Below, in pieces: positions 11,501 through 25,404 of a DNA stretch of 64,000 nucleotides. Positions within the stretch are counted from its first letter, which is position 1. Every line of letters begins with the position of its first letter. Made by a program: the position numbers and the translations under genes. The notes beneath the pieces are model-generated. The model ran no database searches and had not been told where the DNA came from. It saw nothing but the letters and a program-made list of their open reading frames with translations. Source of the DNA: Antedon mediterranea (taxonomy: Eukaryota > Echinodermata > Crinoidea > Comatulida > Antedonidae); NCBI RefSeq assembly GCF_964355755.1, contig NC_092670.1, positions 11,469,201-11,533,200 of the forward strand, in the 5' to 3' direction.

Positions 11501-14500
11501 ATGAAAGCGGGAGGAGCGAGATTCGTAAGTACAAATCAACTCTCCAAAAGTACACTTGGGATTTCCCAAATTGTCCTAGGCTCTCCCAAACTCTCTGTGG
11601 GCTCTCTAATCTGTCGGATTTTCCAGGCAATGACTGTTTAAAAACATGGCTTATTTTTAATGGTGATTACATTCTGTTGATTATAAATTGGACCTTCCTA
11701 CCCTACCAAATTATTGCAAGTGATAATAATGATAACTGATTTTTTATGTAAAGCTCTGTCTACACTATCGAACTTTATGTGACAAAAGAATGTGATGTGG
11801 CCATATATGGACATGATAACTACCATACTTGGGCATATCACTACCATATTTGGGCATATCACTACCATATACGGGCACATCACACTTTTTTTAGTTTGAT
11901 AGTGTAGACAGAGCTTTAGGGCAGTTAACTTAATACTTTGAAATAACTTTTTGTAATCTACTTAAATAAGCACTAACATTCTACAGCTTTTATCAACCTT
12001 ATTAATAAAAATATGCAAGTACTGCATTAAGTAAAGCTTGAAACTTATTGAGTGTGGATGTACATATAAAATAGGCTAATTCACTTGTTTGATTTTCTTT
12101 ATTATATATGAAGAGTTTCAACCTTGTATCCTTTTAACCTAATAATATATAGTCAATGTCTTTAAATAACAGTAACTATATATAACTGTACTGTAGCTTG
12201 TATAGGTGCTTAAGTTTTATTCGTTGACCTTTCACATGTCATTGGATTAATTGTGCCAAACAAAAGAACCAATGACATTCATTGTTCAGAATATGTAAAT
12301 TCGGATTGTACTATTCAATTGTTTTTATTGTTGGCTTTTTGCATCTAGCTTTCAAAACTGACTTTTTAATTCTCTAGAAATGTTTTGTCTTAAATTAATT
12401 TTATTAGAAGACAAAATGGAATAGGTATCCATGAAAGAGTTCTACGCTACTTGTTTTGAAATTAAATAGATTGAGTAATAAATCTTAGAAATATTTGCAC
12501 AATATACAGGCTGTGCTAATTGATTAAAAAAGTGCATGTCTGTACTGTGTAATTAATAAAATGTTGATCTTGCAATTTGAAATGTCAAGGTAGTATAGGG
12601 TATATTTTTTAATTCATAAGTTGGGTTCATATCGAACTTAGGGCGAGATAAGTACTGATGTAGTTAAATTTTACGAGAGCGGTAATTCGATTAAATTCAT
12701 TAAATTGCGTTCGACGGCTCATGTTAGGGCGAGATAACTTAAGCATCACGTGCTCGCGACCCCGCCGACACGAACAGGAAGTACAGTTGAACAGGTTAGG
12801 GCACTTTATTGTGGGCTATTCCTTGTGTGTATACGCACCCATTCTACCACCTTCTTTTTCGAGTACTGCTTAACGATCCGTCGACACAATGCTTCCTCAG
12901 TTATTATTATTATCGGGGTTTTTACCTATATTTTTACAAATGATTAATGACGACACTGAACTAGATGAAGGTACTGCTTTGCTGCTGTTTGCGTTAGTTG
13001 AGTTCGTTTCTAGCTGCATGGAATCCCAACGAATGATGCGACAACAACGACGGCTCAGATACCTACGATATGCCAAGGAACAGCGCGAACTTGGGGAGAT
13101 CATGTTTCTTTTACATACAAGCCTAGATGTAACATTTTTTGTCTTCGCTTTTACTTTTTCGGACATGATGAATGCGGTACTGATGTATTAAAATAAGTTT
13201 TAAAATAGTAATATGACAGATCGTCGCTCTCGGTTAACATGTGGTTCAGAAATAAAGCTAATTTGTTGATGTTTATATGTCAAAAAAGTTGAAATTTGCT
13301 TTAATCTGATTGGTGTATTGGTGACCTCCAATTCTGAATGCCTCATGCTGTGTTAATTACCTTAATCGTTTTCTAGCTTTACCAGTGGATTTACTATTCC
13401 GTCGAGGCGATGGCCTTGACTGACCGTAGTCGAGGAAATTCCTTCATCTCGCCCTAATAATTCGTTCACGTCGAAGTTATGGCGACATCATCATGTTAAT
13501 CTAATAAATTTATCTCGCCCTAAGTTCGATATGAACGGGCCTATAGAGGCTAAACCTTCCAGCTGGACAAAATAATTGTTGTTATTCTTCAGGGGCCCTC
13601 TCAAATTCAACATTTCAGGGGTTCTCTTAAATGTGCCTCTTGTACATGTATCAAAGGTACCTACAACTATATTTTATTTATTCATTACTAATACATTTAT
13701 TCCTTGTTTGAATTTAAAATATATATTTTTTTAAATTAAAATGATTTTGTTATTCAGTTTGCATTGCCATTTGAGGGTCTGTTGAAATTCATATTTTTTT
13801 CCGAAGAAATAAATTTAGAATAAAATTAATATTAATTAATTTTTTGTAGACCGCATTATTAACCTGAAATCTGTTTTATTTAATTTCACAGCCAGTTGCC
13901 AATCAGACCCAGGAACCAACCCAAAATGAGACCAATGACCAAGCTAATGCAAAGGGTAGTAAAACTCCTTCTCCCTTTGATGAAAGCAAAGAACTGAACC
14001 AGGTTGACAACCAGAATGAAGTCCCTCAAACTACCACTCAACCGCAACAAGAGTGAGTTATATGTTGTTATATATTTTAAAAGTGTATGTAGAAAAGTGT
14101 GAGTGAAACAGATCAATCCCTTGAATTTGCTGGTACCTACCCATTTAAACCACTATTGCTTCAAATCTGTGTTGAAAAGGTCTTCTTTTTTTTCAAAATT
14201 CTGTCTTTTCGAATGAAAACATCATGCACAGATCTGAAAGTTCATGGTGGACTCAAATGGAAGGTAAAACAGAGGGGCAATATGGGTGTCGGGGGTGAGT
14301 GCTCTTCTGATTTGCTAGGGTTTGGTTATGTAAATTTTGGCAGGAGTGTTCAGTTACGTTGAAGGAACAAATGAACTAAGTCCTAAGGTAAATTCAAGAG
14401 GAAGCCACCAGATTTGTTTTAGTGTAAGATATTATATTAAGCTCTGTCTACACTTCAAAATTGTGTGATGTGCCCAAATATGGTAGTGATATGATGTCAT

Positions 14501-17500
14501 CGTGTCCATATATGGGCACATCACATTTTTGTTACATCAAGTCAAGTAGTGTAGACAGAGCTTTAGAAAATGCTTTGTATAATAACCTGTTTTATCGTTT
14601 GCCCTATAGAACCATTCTACCTGGCGTGAATCAAGTTCCAGTGGAGGAGGTAGGCAAGGTACAAGTACAACAGCCGATGGACCTACACCGACATGTCTTA
14701 CAACACCAGAAGACCACACAAGAGAACTACATGGAACAGGCCCAGCAAAACCCCCTGCAGATTGATACCCAGCAGCATGTTTCTGTTGACCCCTTGCAGT
14801 TTGATTATGGTGGTCAAATGGTGCCCAGCATGGACAGTCCCAGCTACTTGGAGTATAACCACACCCAGCAGGTAATAACTGGAGTATAACTACACCAGTA
14901 GCAGGGTTTTTGTTTGTTTTTTTCTAGAATTTATGATTGCATATACAGCATATAATCCCATGGGGCCTGTGTATTAAATTTGGGGAAGTTAGGTAGGATT
15001 ATACTGTCCCTTATATTTTGGTTGGTGGGTGTTCGTTGGTTAGATTTTCCCATTGGCAGCTGCCGCTGCAAATGCAAAAAAACAGTATTGGGGAAAAAAT
15101 TTTAATTAATTTCTAACCCTGTGATAGTGTCATGGGTTTTATATGATAATTAAAAGATAAGTTAGTGGCTTCATTAAATCATTGCATTAAAAATGGTCTC
15201 TCCTATTATTTCTTATATTGAGTCTTAATTTATTAATTAATTTTGTTTACCGCAGATGATGCAGCAACGTCAAGCTACCCCGCAAGCTATAGCTATACAA
15301 CAACTGACGTCCCAACAGCAGCAACAGTATGCATTGGCCGCAGCTCAGCAACAACAACAAATGGGTAAGACTAACTCTATTCTTTGATCGGATGTAGACT
15401 ATCCCTGAGTGTACTTAAATCTTCCAATTATCAATCTTTTTGCTTCAGTCAAAATCGTGGACATTTTTATTTGAAAAAAAAACTTTATTTAATCAGATGT
15501 TTTATCTTATGGAATAAACTTTAAATTAAAAAGATTTAAGAAAAGCAAATACGTTAACTTAAGCAAAATCATTGACTTAAAATAACATTGTCAAACTGTC
15601 CTTTTTCTACAATATATATTATTTTAATTTGGTCTCATTTTATGCATGTTCCATTCTACAGTCTATTCTATGTGAAAGCCGCAAATGAAAACTGGGTTGT
15701 TGGAAAATAAAAAACAGGTGGTTCGCTGCGGTGAATGCAATATTTTATGATACGTGTGTCAATACAGTCTTGAATGCATATCTAGAGGAGATATTTTTAG
15801 TTTCAGTACTGTCAGTATGTTATGGCATGACCATAAATAAGCACCCATTCCCACTGAATTAGAAACCATCACAAACAAAAGGTTTTTGTCTGATACATCT
15901 CACCCTTGGATCTGCATTCAAGACAATCTTGCTGGGCTATTTATGTGTACTTATCATCCAATTCTCTGTATTGTATCTTGCCAGTTGTTCCGTTTCATAG
16001 GCACATTCTATAATACAGTGTCACATGTAATGTTTACAGTTAAGCTTATGGCCTATAATACAGACATCATAATATGTTATACAGATGTGACCCTGTATTG
16101 CAGAAGTTGCCCACGGTACTTTTAAAGATACAGTACAGAAAATTGTCTATATTTATTTATTGATTGTATAAGAATGTTAAATTCACAGATGGTTGTCATT
16201 CTATATAATCTGGAGAAGCTGTTTAATTTGAAGCATTTTTTTAATTATTTTATCTGTTTGCCATTTAGCTTGTTTTATTATTAAATACATCTCTATTGCT
16301 TGTTGTTATTTTCATAGGCCTAGCTCCCACTGCATTTGCTCCTACCAACCCGTATATAATTACCGGTGCGGCACCCACTGCCCAAGATCCTTATGCATTA
16401 GGCCTCACAGCAACGATTGCAGGTAGATTCAATTTTTGATTTTGTTTTTCGATTATCCCAGTAAAGATTGCAATTAAAACTAAATAACACAATTTAAACA
16501 GGCAAATGCATGAGTTGTATCACAAAATTGGGATATTTTAATTTGGTATTTTAAAGAACAATAATTTTTCACATGTTGTTCAATTTTTGTTCATTTAATA
16601 TCACCTAATTTGATTAATTTACTTGTTTATTTGCAACTTTACTGAGATATTCACTTCACATGTTCCCGTCATAAACTTTTACATGATTTCTTTAGATTTT
16701 GTTACTATGTTTAAAATGATATATTTTGGAATGATATCCTATGATCTCTAAAATATAGCATGTGCATGCCATGGTATCATACTCACTTAGAAAGCCATTC
16801 TCATGTAAATGATATACTGTACAACAGATCTGCACTTTATATGTAGGTCACATTTATACATAATATGATGTTTTGCTAATCTAATAAGGAAGATTTTATT
16901 GAAAAAAATCAATTAGTTTCTACCAATACTTAAAATTGTAAAAACTTTATATTAATTCCTAGGTATGTGCAGGTAGTATTCTGTTCTTTAAAAAGTTATT
17001 TAGAAACATTATTTATATATAACCAATGCAATAATAGCAAAAACATCACAAATTTATAAAAATGTGTAAAACGTTTCGTTAAAAAAAATGCAAACTATGT
17101 TAAAATTGCATTGACAAAGGATAAATATACACACTGAAATCATTAGTATCTGCAATAAATTGTTAATTTTGGAGTGAAGAGATTTCACGATATTCTGCTC
17201 CTGTACAACATAATGGTGTAACAACTAATGGCAAGATATGATTATTTTGATATCATCTTTTGTGATTAGGTCAACCGACCGTGGTACAACCTCAGTATGC
17301 ATATGGTGTTCCTCCCTGGAGCGTCTATCCTGGCGTCATCATACCACAGCAACAGCAGCAAGGCATGCAACAACAGCAGCAACAAATGGTGAGGAACCAA
17401 CAGAACGGACGTCCTCTTACACCACAGGGACAGCAGCAACAACAGCAGCCTGGACAGCAACCCCAACAGCCTGGCCAGCAAGAACAAAACGCTCAACCTG

Positions 17501-20500
17501 GTACGGCCCAAGCGCAGGCACAAGCTCAGGCTCAAGCCGTTCAGGCCCAGGCTTTGCAAGCACAGGCTTTAGCTACTCCCGGTGAGCTTTTGTTTGTTTG
17601 TTTGTCTACGTTAATGCGTACATTTATCATTTAGGCTCTACTACTAGGTCCCTTTTGATTAACAAAAAGTGAAAAATGTATCGCCAACACAATGCATATC
17701 AGTATGTGCCAAATATTAACAAATAGTCAGTCAGTTATTTTCTTAAATAGCACCCTCTACAATTTGTGTATTTTTCTAAAATATATAGCACCCCTTATAA
17801 TTTGTTGTATTTTTATAAAATTACTTCACATCTTCTATGGTTTTGCCATGCTTTTATACAGTCTTTCGATATTTCATTTCATTCGTCTGTAGTGTGCAAA
17901 TAAATATTGAAATTTATCAGAAATCATTTATCTATATTGATGTTAATTTACTGATATTGAATCCAATAGTAGCATTTCATTGTTTCATTCTGATGTTCTA
18001 ACATGTTTTTTATTGACATTTCTCAGCTGGTTACCAAGTGATAGCACCGGTGTACTATGATCAGACTGGACAACTCATCATGGGCAACCCTCGACCAGGT
18101 AAAGAACAGTTTCTATCGTTTTTACTTAGCTCATGGTCAAATTAGTAGTGGACTGTTATAACTAGACACACTTTCTTTTAAGACCTAAACCAATAAGAAC
18201 ATAAATACATTTTGTGTAAATCAAAGAAATGCAATGAATTTAAGCAGGTGAAGTGTAAAATGATTATTAAATGTCCCCAAAAATTGAGGATTAGGCACTC
18301 TACAGACCCATGGCAACCACGGTCCAGCTTTTACCATGATTAGTGCACTGGGGAATTCCCATTTTTTCAATTCATGCATATGTTGATTGTATGCACAATT
18401 GGCCAAAAGCTTTACGTCCCATCCAAGGGTCAAGGAATATTATGAAAAGCATCTTGCCTAACAATATTATAAGGAATGTGGCACAGAGATAGGTCTTGAG
18501 CCCATGTCTTTTACATGGATATCCTTTATGGCTTACATTGTTTACATGTTTTTTTCCCACAGTACAAACAGCCAATGGCATGGCAAATGCAAATGGACCA
18601 TTTCGTCTACTTGGTGCCCAACAACAACAGCAGCAACAGCAACCACCAATGTCACTGTATACAAATAGCCCAATGCCAGCTGGTACGCCTACGCAGACCA
18701 CCAATCCAGTAGGATCGTTCAACCAAAACAGCTCTATGTTTAGCAACGGAGGTATCGGATCGCTAGGCTCTACCGTAGGGTCGATTGGCATTGCTGGTTC
18801 CACATCTCTGAGTGATCGTCGAGATTCGCTAGGTAGCGACAAACGCCAAGGTTTCTCTGGATTTTACGGCAGCTCCCCAACTACATTAGGACCTTTCGGT
18901 ATCTCACCAACGAACACTGGTAGTCTGACACCACCACCGTCCCAAACATCTTTGTGTGGTATAAGTCTAGGTATGTTTCATATTAGTCAACGATGATTAA
19001 ATGCCATATATTTTGGCATTTTCTTATTGCTACACGATTCTATATTGCTAGAAAAAGTAGTATTTAGAGAGTTACATTTACATTATATTCAGGTATGATA
19101 ATGTTTAATTAGTCGTATTGAATTACATTTACTAATTATTTAATTAATTTTCAGCCCCAGGAGCTGAGGCCAAGTATCATCGAAACAGTTCTTCATCAAC
19201 GAGTGGCTGGTCGAACACCCTCTTTCCACCACGCAGTCTTCGCAGTTCCACCTTTATGGAAAAGAGTGCTCCCGGCCGTAGCAGACTTCTAGAAGATTTC
19301 AGGAACAACCGTTTTCCTAACTTACAACTTCGTGATCTGACCGGCCACATTGTTGAGTTCTCGCAAGATCAGCATGGTTCGCGCTTCATTCAGCAGAAGC
19401 TTGAACGCGCTTCCATACCGGAGCGTCAGATGGTGTTTGGAGAGATCCTTGGTGCCGCTTACAACCTCATGACTGATGTGTTCGGTAATTATGTTATCCA
19501 AAAGTTCTTTGAGTTCGGCAGCACAGAACAGAAGCAGGCATTGGCACAGCGTATAAGAGGGCACGTTCTTCCCCTTGCTCTCCAGATGTATGGGTGCCGT
19601 GTTATACAAAAAGCTCTGGAATCCATCCCGCCAGAATTACAGGTACAGTCATAACTTTTTTGATTCATAAATAAAGCAGTCTAGATTACTGTATCCAATG
19701 TCTAGTATATTTTGTTCAGTTTTCTTCATAAATGCTAAAGTCAGTAGTCATTGAAGCCTTCACTTAAGCTCTGTCTACACTGTCAAACTTTATTAAAATA
19801 TGATGTGCCCATATATGGACATGATGGTCATATCATTACCATATTTGGGGATGACACCACCATATTTGAGGACATCACACTTTTTTTGTCCAACTAGTTT
19901 GATAGTGTAGACAGAACTTAATATACAAATGTATATCTAATACAGATCGTTTTCATTCCTTATGCATTTGTAATCTTTCAGTAACTGAAAAATTATTAAA
20001 AGTGCTTTATTAAGCAACTTTGTACAAGTACACAACATTATATATATAATGTCAACTGACCCCTTGAACCTAATTGCAATTATTTCCTTCAGGTTGAGAT
20101 TGTCCGTGAACTTGACGGCCACGTTTTGAAGTGCGTGAAAGACCAAAATGGCAATCACGTTGTTCAAAAGTGCATTGAGTGTGTTGAGCCGGTTGCGCTC
20201 CAGTTCATCATTGATGCGTTCCGTAGCCAAGTGTTCTCCTTATCTACTCATCCTTATGGATGTCGGGTCATCCAGCGCATCCTTGAACACTGTACCGTGG
20301 ATCAAACTCTACCCATCCTGGAGGAACTACATCAGAACACTGAACGTCTGGTTCAGGACCAGTATGGAAATTATGTCATTCAGGTAAACAATTATAATAT
20401 CAATCAATCAATCAAAGTAACATTTATTTTCTTCAAATTATAACAGTATACAAAATGGTGTAAAGAAAGGTATTATATTGAAGAAGGCATGTTCAAAAAA

Positions 20501-22021
20501 AGCAAAAAGCTTGTGACAGACATACCTAAACAAAGATATCGGATTAAACATTCATTCAATTTTTATCCAACTGTTACAGCATAAAAAATATACAATTTAA
20601 TGTATTACTGTGTTTAAAAAAAATTAATCATATTTGAATTTAAATTTTTGTTTTGTTTACAGCATGTTTTGGAGCATGGAAGACCGGAGGACAAAAGTAA
20701 AATTGTGACTGAATTACGAGGCAAAGTCCTTGTGCTCAGTCAGCATAAATTTGCAAGGTAGGCCTCAAATTATCCTTAGCTCTGAGATAGGGGAACACAG
20801 TGCAAAATGTCTTGGGATACCTACCTACCTTAGCTGTTTCAAATATTCCAGGAAACATAGCCAATGACCTACTGCTGTATTATATAATAATAATATTTGT
20901 TTCGTGCTGATAAAATAAAGAGTTTCAAATTGAAATGTTTTGATTTTGCACTTTCTGGTGTATCCCCTAGTTAATTTAATTGTACATGTATGAATAGAGT
21001 AGGCAATCGTCTGCCAGTGGGCTGATCTGGTAGATGATGACTGCCATGGGTCTGTCGTGTGCCTATTCCCAATTCCTCAGTTTCCAGTTCAGCTTAAGGA
21101 CTAGAATATTAGTTAATAGTCGTTGCTACCATTTCTAAAATTGTATTATATTTTTTTTACAGTAATGTTGTGGAGAAGTGTGTAACGCATGCGTCCAGGC
21201 CTGAGAGAGCTTTGCTCATTGATGAAGTGTGCACATTCAACGATGGGTGAGTAATTCATTACTTTTATTTTTTAATTGGATTTTTAAATGAGCCACAATG
21301 GATTTGAAGTTAAACTTCATGTCTAAGTAACAAAAATAATGCTAATACCTAATCAACACTTGAAGGTTGTTACAGTGACAACTTTCCCAACACTGGACCT
21401 TCTGAAAACCGGAAACTCTCCCAAAACCAGGCTTTTCTTGGCGTTCAAAATGTCCCAACCTGTGTGTTGTTTCCTCTTAGCCTAAAGCGTGGTTCCCACT
21501 GGCGACGCAACACATGGATGTAACGCAACGCAAGTGAATTGACCAATCACAAGCGAGGGCTTATTCGCTTGTGATTGCTAACTGTCTATAACTTTGCTTG
21601 TCATTGGTTAAAACGCTTGCGTTGCGTTTACGTACTTGCGTTACGTTCTAGTGGGAACCAAGCTTAAGTGTGAATGGTGTCTATTGACTCACACAACAGT
21701 GTATGAATATATGATGTGTGAACAGTAAAAGCAATAAATATAGAAAATACAAGTTCTAATGTGTTGCCTGTTACTTCATACAGGCCCCACAGTGCTCTTT
21801 ATACAATGATGAAAGATCAGTACGCTAACTATGTAGTACAGAAAATGATTGACGTTGCCGAGCCGAACCAACGAAAGCTACTCATGCATAAGATTCGCCC
21901 GCACGTCAGCACCCTTAGAAAATACACGTACGGGAAACACATCCTGGCCAAGCTCGAGAAGTTCTTCATGAAGAGTAACGACCTGGGGCCGATAGGCGCG
22001 CCTCCTAACGGGACGTTGTAA
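8586..22021 (+). CDS. PUM: Pumilio RNA-binding protein (PUF family), complete
   Basis: Sixteen coding exons join with consistent phases to 1092 aa plus TAA: 8586-8810, 10011-10097, 10502-10628, 11310-11524, 13892-14052, 14610-14871, 15256-15364, 16318-16422, 17270-17581, 18027-18098, 18563-18970, 19155-19642, 20093-20383, 20663-20757, 21163-21246, 21784-22021. The N-terminal part carries conserved Pumilio blocks ([41 protein letters not shown]), then Gln/Ala-rich low-complexity tracts. The C-terminal PUF domain (last five exons) has eight repeats whose RNA-contact triplets read S-R-Q, N-Y-Q, C-R-Q, N-H-Q, C-R-Q, N-Y-Q, S-N-E, N-Y-Q, the known code for UGUANAUA. The protein represses translation and promotes deadenylation of target mRNAs in the cytoplasm. 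Intron 1 begins with GC rather than GT. Additional alternative exons cannot be excluded. Confidence 0.95.
9335..9740. mobile_element. Foldback element with nested inverted repeats, copy 1
   Basis: Outer arms GTTGATATAAAGTTTGCG (near 9358) and CGCAAACTTTATATCAAC (near 9714) face each other. Inside, GAAAAGAACTGTTGAGTTTC faces GAAACTCAACAGTTCTTTTC around a centre containing ATCAATATGCTTAGATCGTC and its partner. It lies in Pumilio intron 1. A second copy is at 28826-29032. Confidence 0.75.
11086..11285. mobile_element. MITE family 1, copy b
   Basis: The left end AAAGCTCTGTCTATACTAG and the right end AGTGGCAGAGCTTTA are inverted. The middle contains five tandem variants of GATATGCTTAAATATGGTAGT (about 18 bp period), so the internal motif has been amplified. 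It is immediately upstream of the Pumilio exon at 11310. Confidence 0.75.
11750..11919. mobile_element. MITE family 1, copy c
   Basis: Well preserved ends: AAGCTCTGTCTACACTATCG on the left and TTTGATAGTGTAGACAGAGC on the right. The interior repeats CATATCACTACCATATTTGG-like motifs. It lies in a Pumilio intron. Confidence 0.85.
12624..13540. mobile_element. Non-autonomous DNA transposon, possibly PIF/Harbinger-type
   Basis: GTTCATATCGAACTTAGGGC at 12625-12644 is repeated in inverse orientation at 13517-13536. Each end has a second inner copy of AGGGCGAGAT (near 12726 and, inverted, near 13446). Base composition inside is richer in CpG than the surrounding intron. The internal 100-codon frame at 12889-13191 could be a transposase remnant. 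Target-site duplication was not resolved. Confidence 0.8.
12889..13191 (+). CDS. Small ORF inside the transposon, possible transposase remnant
   Basis: A 100-residue frame with a normal ATG and TAA. It has a hydrophobic start, an acidic segment DDTELDEG, an Arg-rich helix ([20 protein letters not shown]) and the segment [13 protein letters not shown]. The order Arg-rich helix, then ELGE, then a hydrophobic block is loosely like the N-terminal region of PIF/Harbinger transposases, but the catalytic DDE part is absent. It is not a Pumilio exon: it lies within the inverted-repeat element and has no matching splice phase. Whether it is expressed is unknown. Confidence 0.3.
   Translation: MLPQLLLLSGFLPIFLQMINDDTELDEGTALLLFALVEFVSSCMESQRMMRQQRRLRYLRYAKEQRELGEIMFLLHTSLDVTFFVFAFTFSDMMNAVLMY
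14439..14566. mobile_element. MITE family 1, copy d
   Basis: Ends AAGCTCTGTCTACACTTC and AAGTAGTGTAGACAGAGCTT are inverted, with internal ATATATGGGCACATCACAT. It ends about 45 bases before a Pumilio coding exon. Confidence 0.85.
19765..19920. mobile_element. MITE family 1, copy e
   Basis: Ends AAGCTCTGTCTACACTGTCA and TTGATAGTGTAGACAGAACT are inverted, with several CATATTTGGGGA-type motifs inside. It lies in the intron between two PUF-repeat exons. Confidence 0.85.
21483..21666. mobile_element. MITE family 2, copy c
   Basis: The longest copy: ends AAGCGTGGTTCCCACTGGCG and TTCTAGTGGGAACCAAGCTT. It is flanked by TAA on both sides, consistent with a 3-bp target-site duplication. It lies in the last Pumilio intron. 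Confidence 0.85.
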
Positions 22022-22415
22022 ACGGTTTGTTTGTGTGGCTTATAATAAGCCGAGAGAAATTGCTTTTGACATAACATTTTAGTTTGTCAATTTCAATGTG
22101 TTTTTATCTTTATGTCGTATTATTATTAGAACAAAAAAAAAGGAATGCATGATATGAAAATGGTGTTAGGTCTTGGTAGGACACGCAAGAAGGTAAACTT
22201 ATATATTGTCATTTTTTGAATATTTAGTCGTCGAGTAATAGATTGCTTGTTTAATGCTAAGCTTAATGCGGAATTCTATGTTTTAGACCAGAGACTGGGG
22301 TTTTTTACTTGCAACTATTTGTAGTTTGTACAATTGTAGAAAAAGTATTGTAGATTATATATAACCAATTGTTTGCATGCGTTTGAAAGTTAACTAACTA
22401 TCTATACATATATAA

Positions 22416-22423
22416 TGTACATA
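22416..22423 (+). promoter_or_regulatory. Pumilio response element in own 3' UTR
   Basis: TGTACATA, an exact TGTANATA match, about 400 bases after the stop codon of the Pumilio gene. Confidence 0.45.
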
Positions 22424-25367
22424 TCAGGGGAAATACAATAATGTAATTTTAGCTTATCAGGCTGACTTGCAACATAATGTTATCAGCAATAGTCAGTACA
22501 GAATAACAATTTTGTATACAATTTATATTGAATGAACTATATTTTCCCCTGATATTTACCAATTATATGTACAGAATGTCTATATAAACTGCATGTTATT
22601 ATTATTAAGAAAGCATGGATTTTAACAAAATTAGGTAGAACAAGCCGTTATAGAGTTGTGACATTCAGCTTCAGTCACATGGTACATGACAGCCATTTTG
22701 TGTCATTTTTGTCACTATTATAAATGCAAAGTATTTCCCCAGGGGTTTTTAACCTATATGTTGTTATATGAATCGCATATATGATAATTATTAGTAAATT
22801 ATTAATCTAAAGCTTAATTGAGTACTTGCACAGCAAAGAATGTTTTTTTAAAGTTAATTTAATTAATTTATAGCTGTGTAAAATCTACTGCAAAATGTAC
22901 TCAATTTGTTAAACGCTTGACACAAAATGGCTTTCTAATTGTTGAATGTCATAATTCTAAATACAGCTCTGGCAAGATTTGACATCAAATTATAAGCAAA
23001 TGTGTGTAGAATATTTTTTTTCAATTTCAAGGGTTTTTTTAAATAATTATTTTGAGGAAATATTAATGTTTTGTATTTTATAATTAACAATTATGTAAAC
23101 TTTGTAAAATTAATTAATTGTGAAGAAATCCTAAATTTAAAACAGTAGATATTTTATTAATTAAGCCTCAGGCCATTCAATATTCATTTTTTTTTTTAAA
23201 AATGTCCTCATTTCAAATAAAATATAAGCCAATTTTAGAGTGGAAACTGTATTGTAGGGTTCTTAATATCCTGATTTTAAAAGTCTTCCACCTCAATAGT
23301 GCTATCTATCTTAATTATAAAATGGTATGAGGTTAAGAATCCTTGTTAGAATTGTAAAAATTAATATGTTGGTGATACACATTGTATGAATTATTTTGAT
23401 GGTGCTGTATTTTGAAAAGTTGACCCTTCTATTCATTGATTTTGGTGGTGTGCTAAAGAAAACAGAAATAACGAAAATGATTATTATATTGGAAAGATTT
23501 ACACCCTCAATATTCATGGTCAGTTAAACTTAAACCGCCTTGAAAGAAAAACATTAATTGTTGCCTTTAATTTACGAATCTTGTAAAGTTAATTATAAAA
23601 GTATAGAAGAGGAAATATGCTTTGGAAGAAACATCATGTATTATAATAATGATGATGATAATAATAACCATTGGTTTTTTTTATATTAATAATAAGGATA
23701 TTTTCAACGAGTTTTTTCACTGTAATGTAGAACACCCCAAATAAAAGAAATTATTTAAAAAGAAAACTATTTTATAAATGGCATACAAAGTCTGTATAAA
23801 TGAATATACTGTAGGTTATATAAGCCTTGTACACAAACCCCGTATCTGTATAAAGAAAATTACATTCTGTACAAATTTACAACTGATGTATAGAGAGATG
23901 CTCATATTTTTTTTTAAATGGGTAGTATTTTGATTTGACCAACTTTTTATTATATTTTTAGCATTTTTTTAATAATAAACATTTTCTATTATATATATAA
24001 AAAATACCGATGTTTTTAAATAGTTAGTTTTGGGTGATTTGTATGTATAAATATATTCACGGTTAACAGTAGGGTTTTGTTTCGATTCTAACTTGTAAAC
24101 AACTTTGTAATAAATATATCATCCCAACACTAATATTATATTAATTAAATCGGGATGTTTAATGTTGAAAATAATATACAAAAATTTGATGCAAATAATG
24201 GTCCAATTTCTGTCTGGAATGTTGTAAAAAGACACCCTTTTTATCCTGTTTGAATAGCGACCATGTTTTTTGATAATATCAATTTTATTTAAATGTGCTG
24301 TGTGTAGGTTTTGAATGGCTTAAGTAAGCATCTTGTAATTTCCACTCCGCCTTGCTTATAGCTTCTATGTACAGATGTACAAATGTAAATTGTTTTCATG
24401 TACACTTGCCAACAGGTCCAACTCAAATTATTGTATAGAAAATTTAAAAAACGGACTTGGCTCTAACCTTAGAAGTACATATTCTGTCAAAGAGAATTCT
24501 ATATTAAAATGTACATTTGGAAGAAAAAAAAATGATAGTACCATTGAATAGGCTTTGTAAATTTAATTGTGATAACTCCTTCGTGTGTCTTTTCCCTATC
24601 AAATGTTTTTTAGTTGTAGTAAAAGTTTCATAATAATATTTTACTGTAAATTTGATCTGTATAAGAGAGAGTAAATAATCCTCATAGTAATGAAATTTGT
24701 CTATTGTTTGTATGAATTTTTTCTGAATTGAAATTTTTAATTTTTAAAGTTACTACAAGTAGTTGACCTTATTTGATGAACTTTTGTCTCGACACATATC
24801 ATCCATCCATTTGTATTGTGACAACATTTCTAATCTATTTCTAATCCATTGCACCCGTTTACTCATTTGTTGTCTAAATATTTTCTGGATTAGATAGATT
24901 GAATTTTGTAAACTATTTTGGCATATTGTAAGTAATTTTTTTATGATTAGTAAAATTGCTAAACAAAGTAATATTCTGTGGTATGTATTGTTTGCAAGTT
25001 GAATGTTATTTAGATTATTTTATAAAATGCAAATTTTCTGTAGATTTTCTAGATAAAAAGTTAGCAGGCCTTCAATTGTATTACGCTGCTTAGAAGAAAA
25101 AAAAAATAGAAACATGCTTTGAGTTTGGGGAAAAAATTGTACTTTTTGAGAAAATATGATTTTAATATCTGATCTTTAAAACTCTCCGTTAAGTCCTAGA
25201 TTTGATGCAGCAGGTTTTTTTTGGTGGCCTAATAACTGAATATATTTTTTAATAGCTAGTATTGTTAGGTTGTGGCAATTTTATGTTCAATGGCATTCTA
25301 TGTAATGTTCTGTTTTTTTGTACATGCTGTACAAAGAATCTTAAAATTGTATTGATGTACAACAAAT

Positions 25368-25404
25368 AATAAATGGTTTCTTTTAGTACCATAAGCAAAA
25401 TAAA
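25368..25404 (+). terminator. Candidate Pumilio poly(A) signals
   Basis: AATAAA at 25368-25373 and 25399-25404, followed by T-rich and GT-rich sequence. A further overlapping pair lies at 25503-25512. Confidence 0.5.

Noticed and set aside
12889-13191. Extra Pumilio exon
   Set aside because: It lies inside an inverted-repeat transposon, and the flanking Pumilio exons (11524 to 13892) already join in phase.
17266-17585. Leu-rich and Thr/Ala-rich frames on both strands opposite the Gln-rich Pumilio exon
   Set aside because: They are other frames of the CAG/CAA-rich exon 17270-17581, which fits Pumilio in sequence and splice phase.
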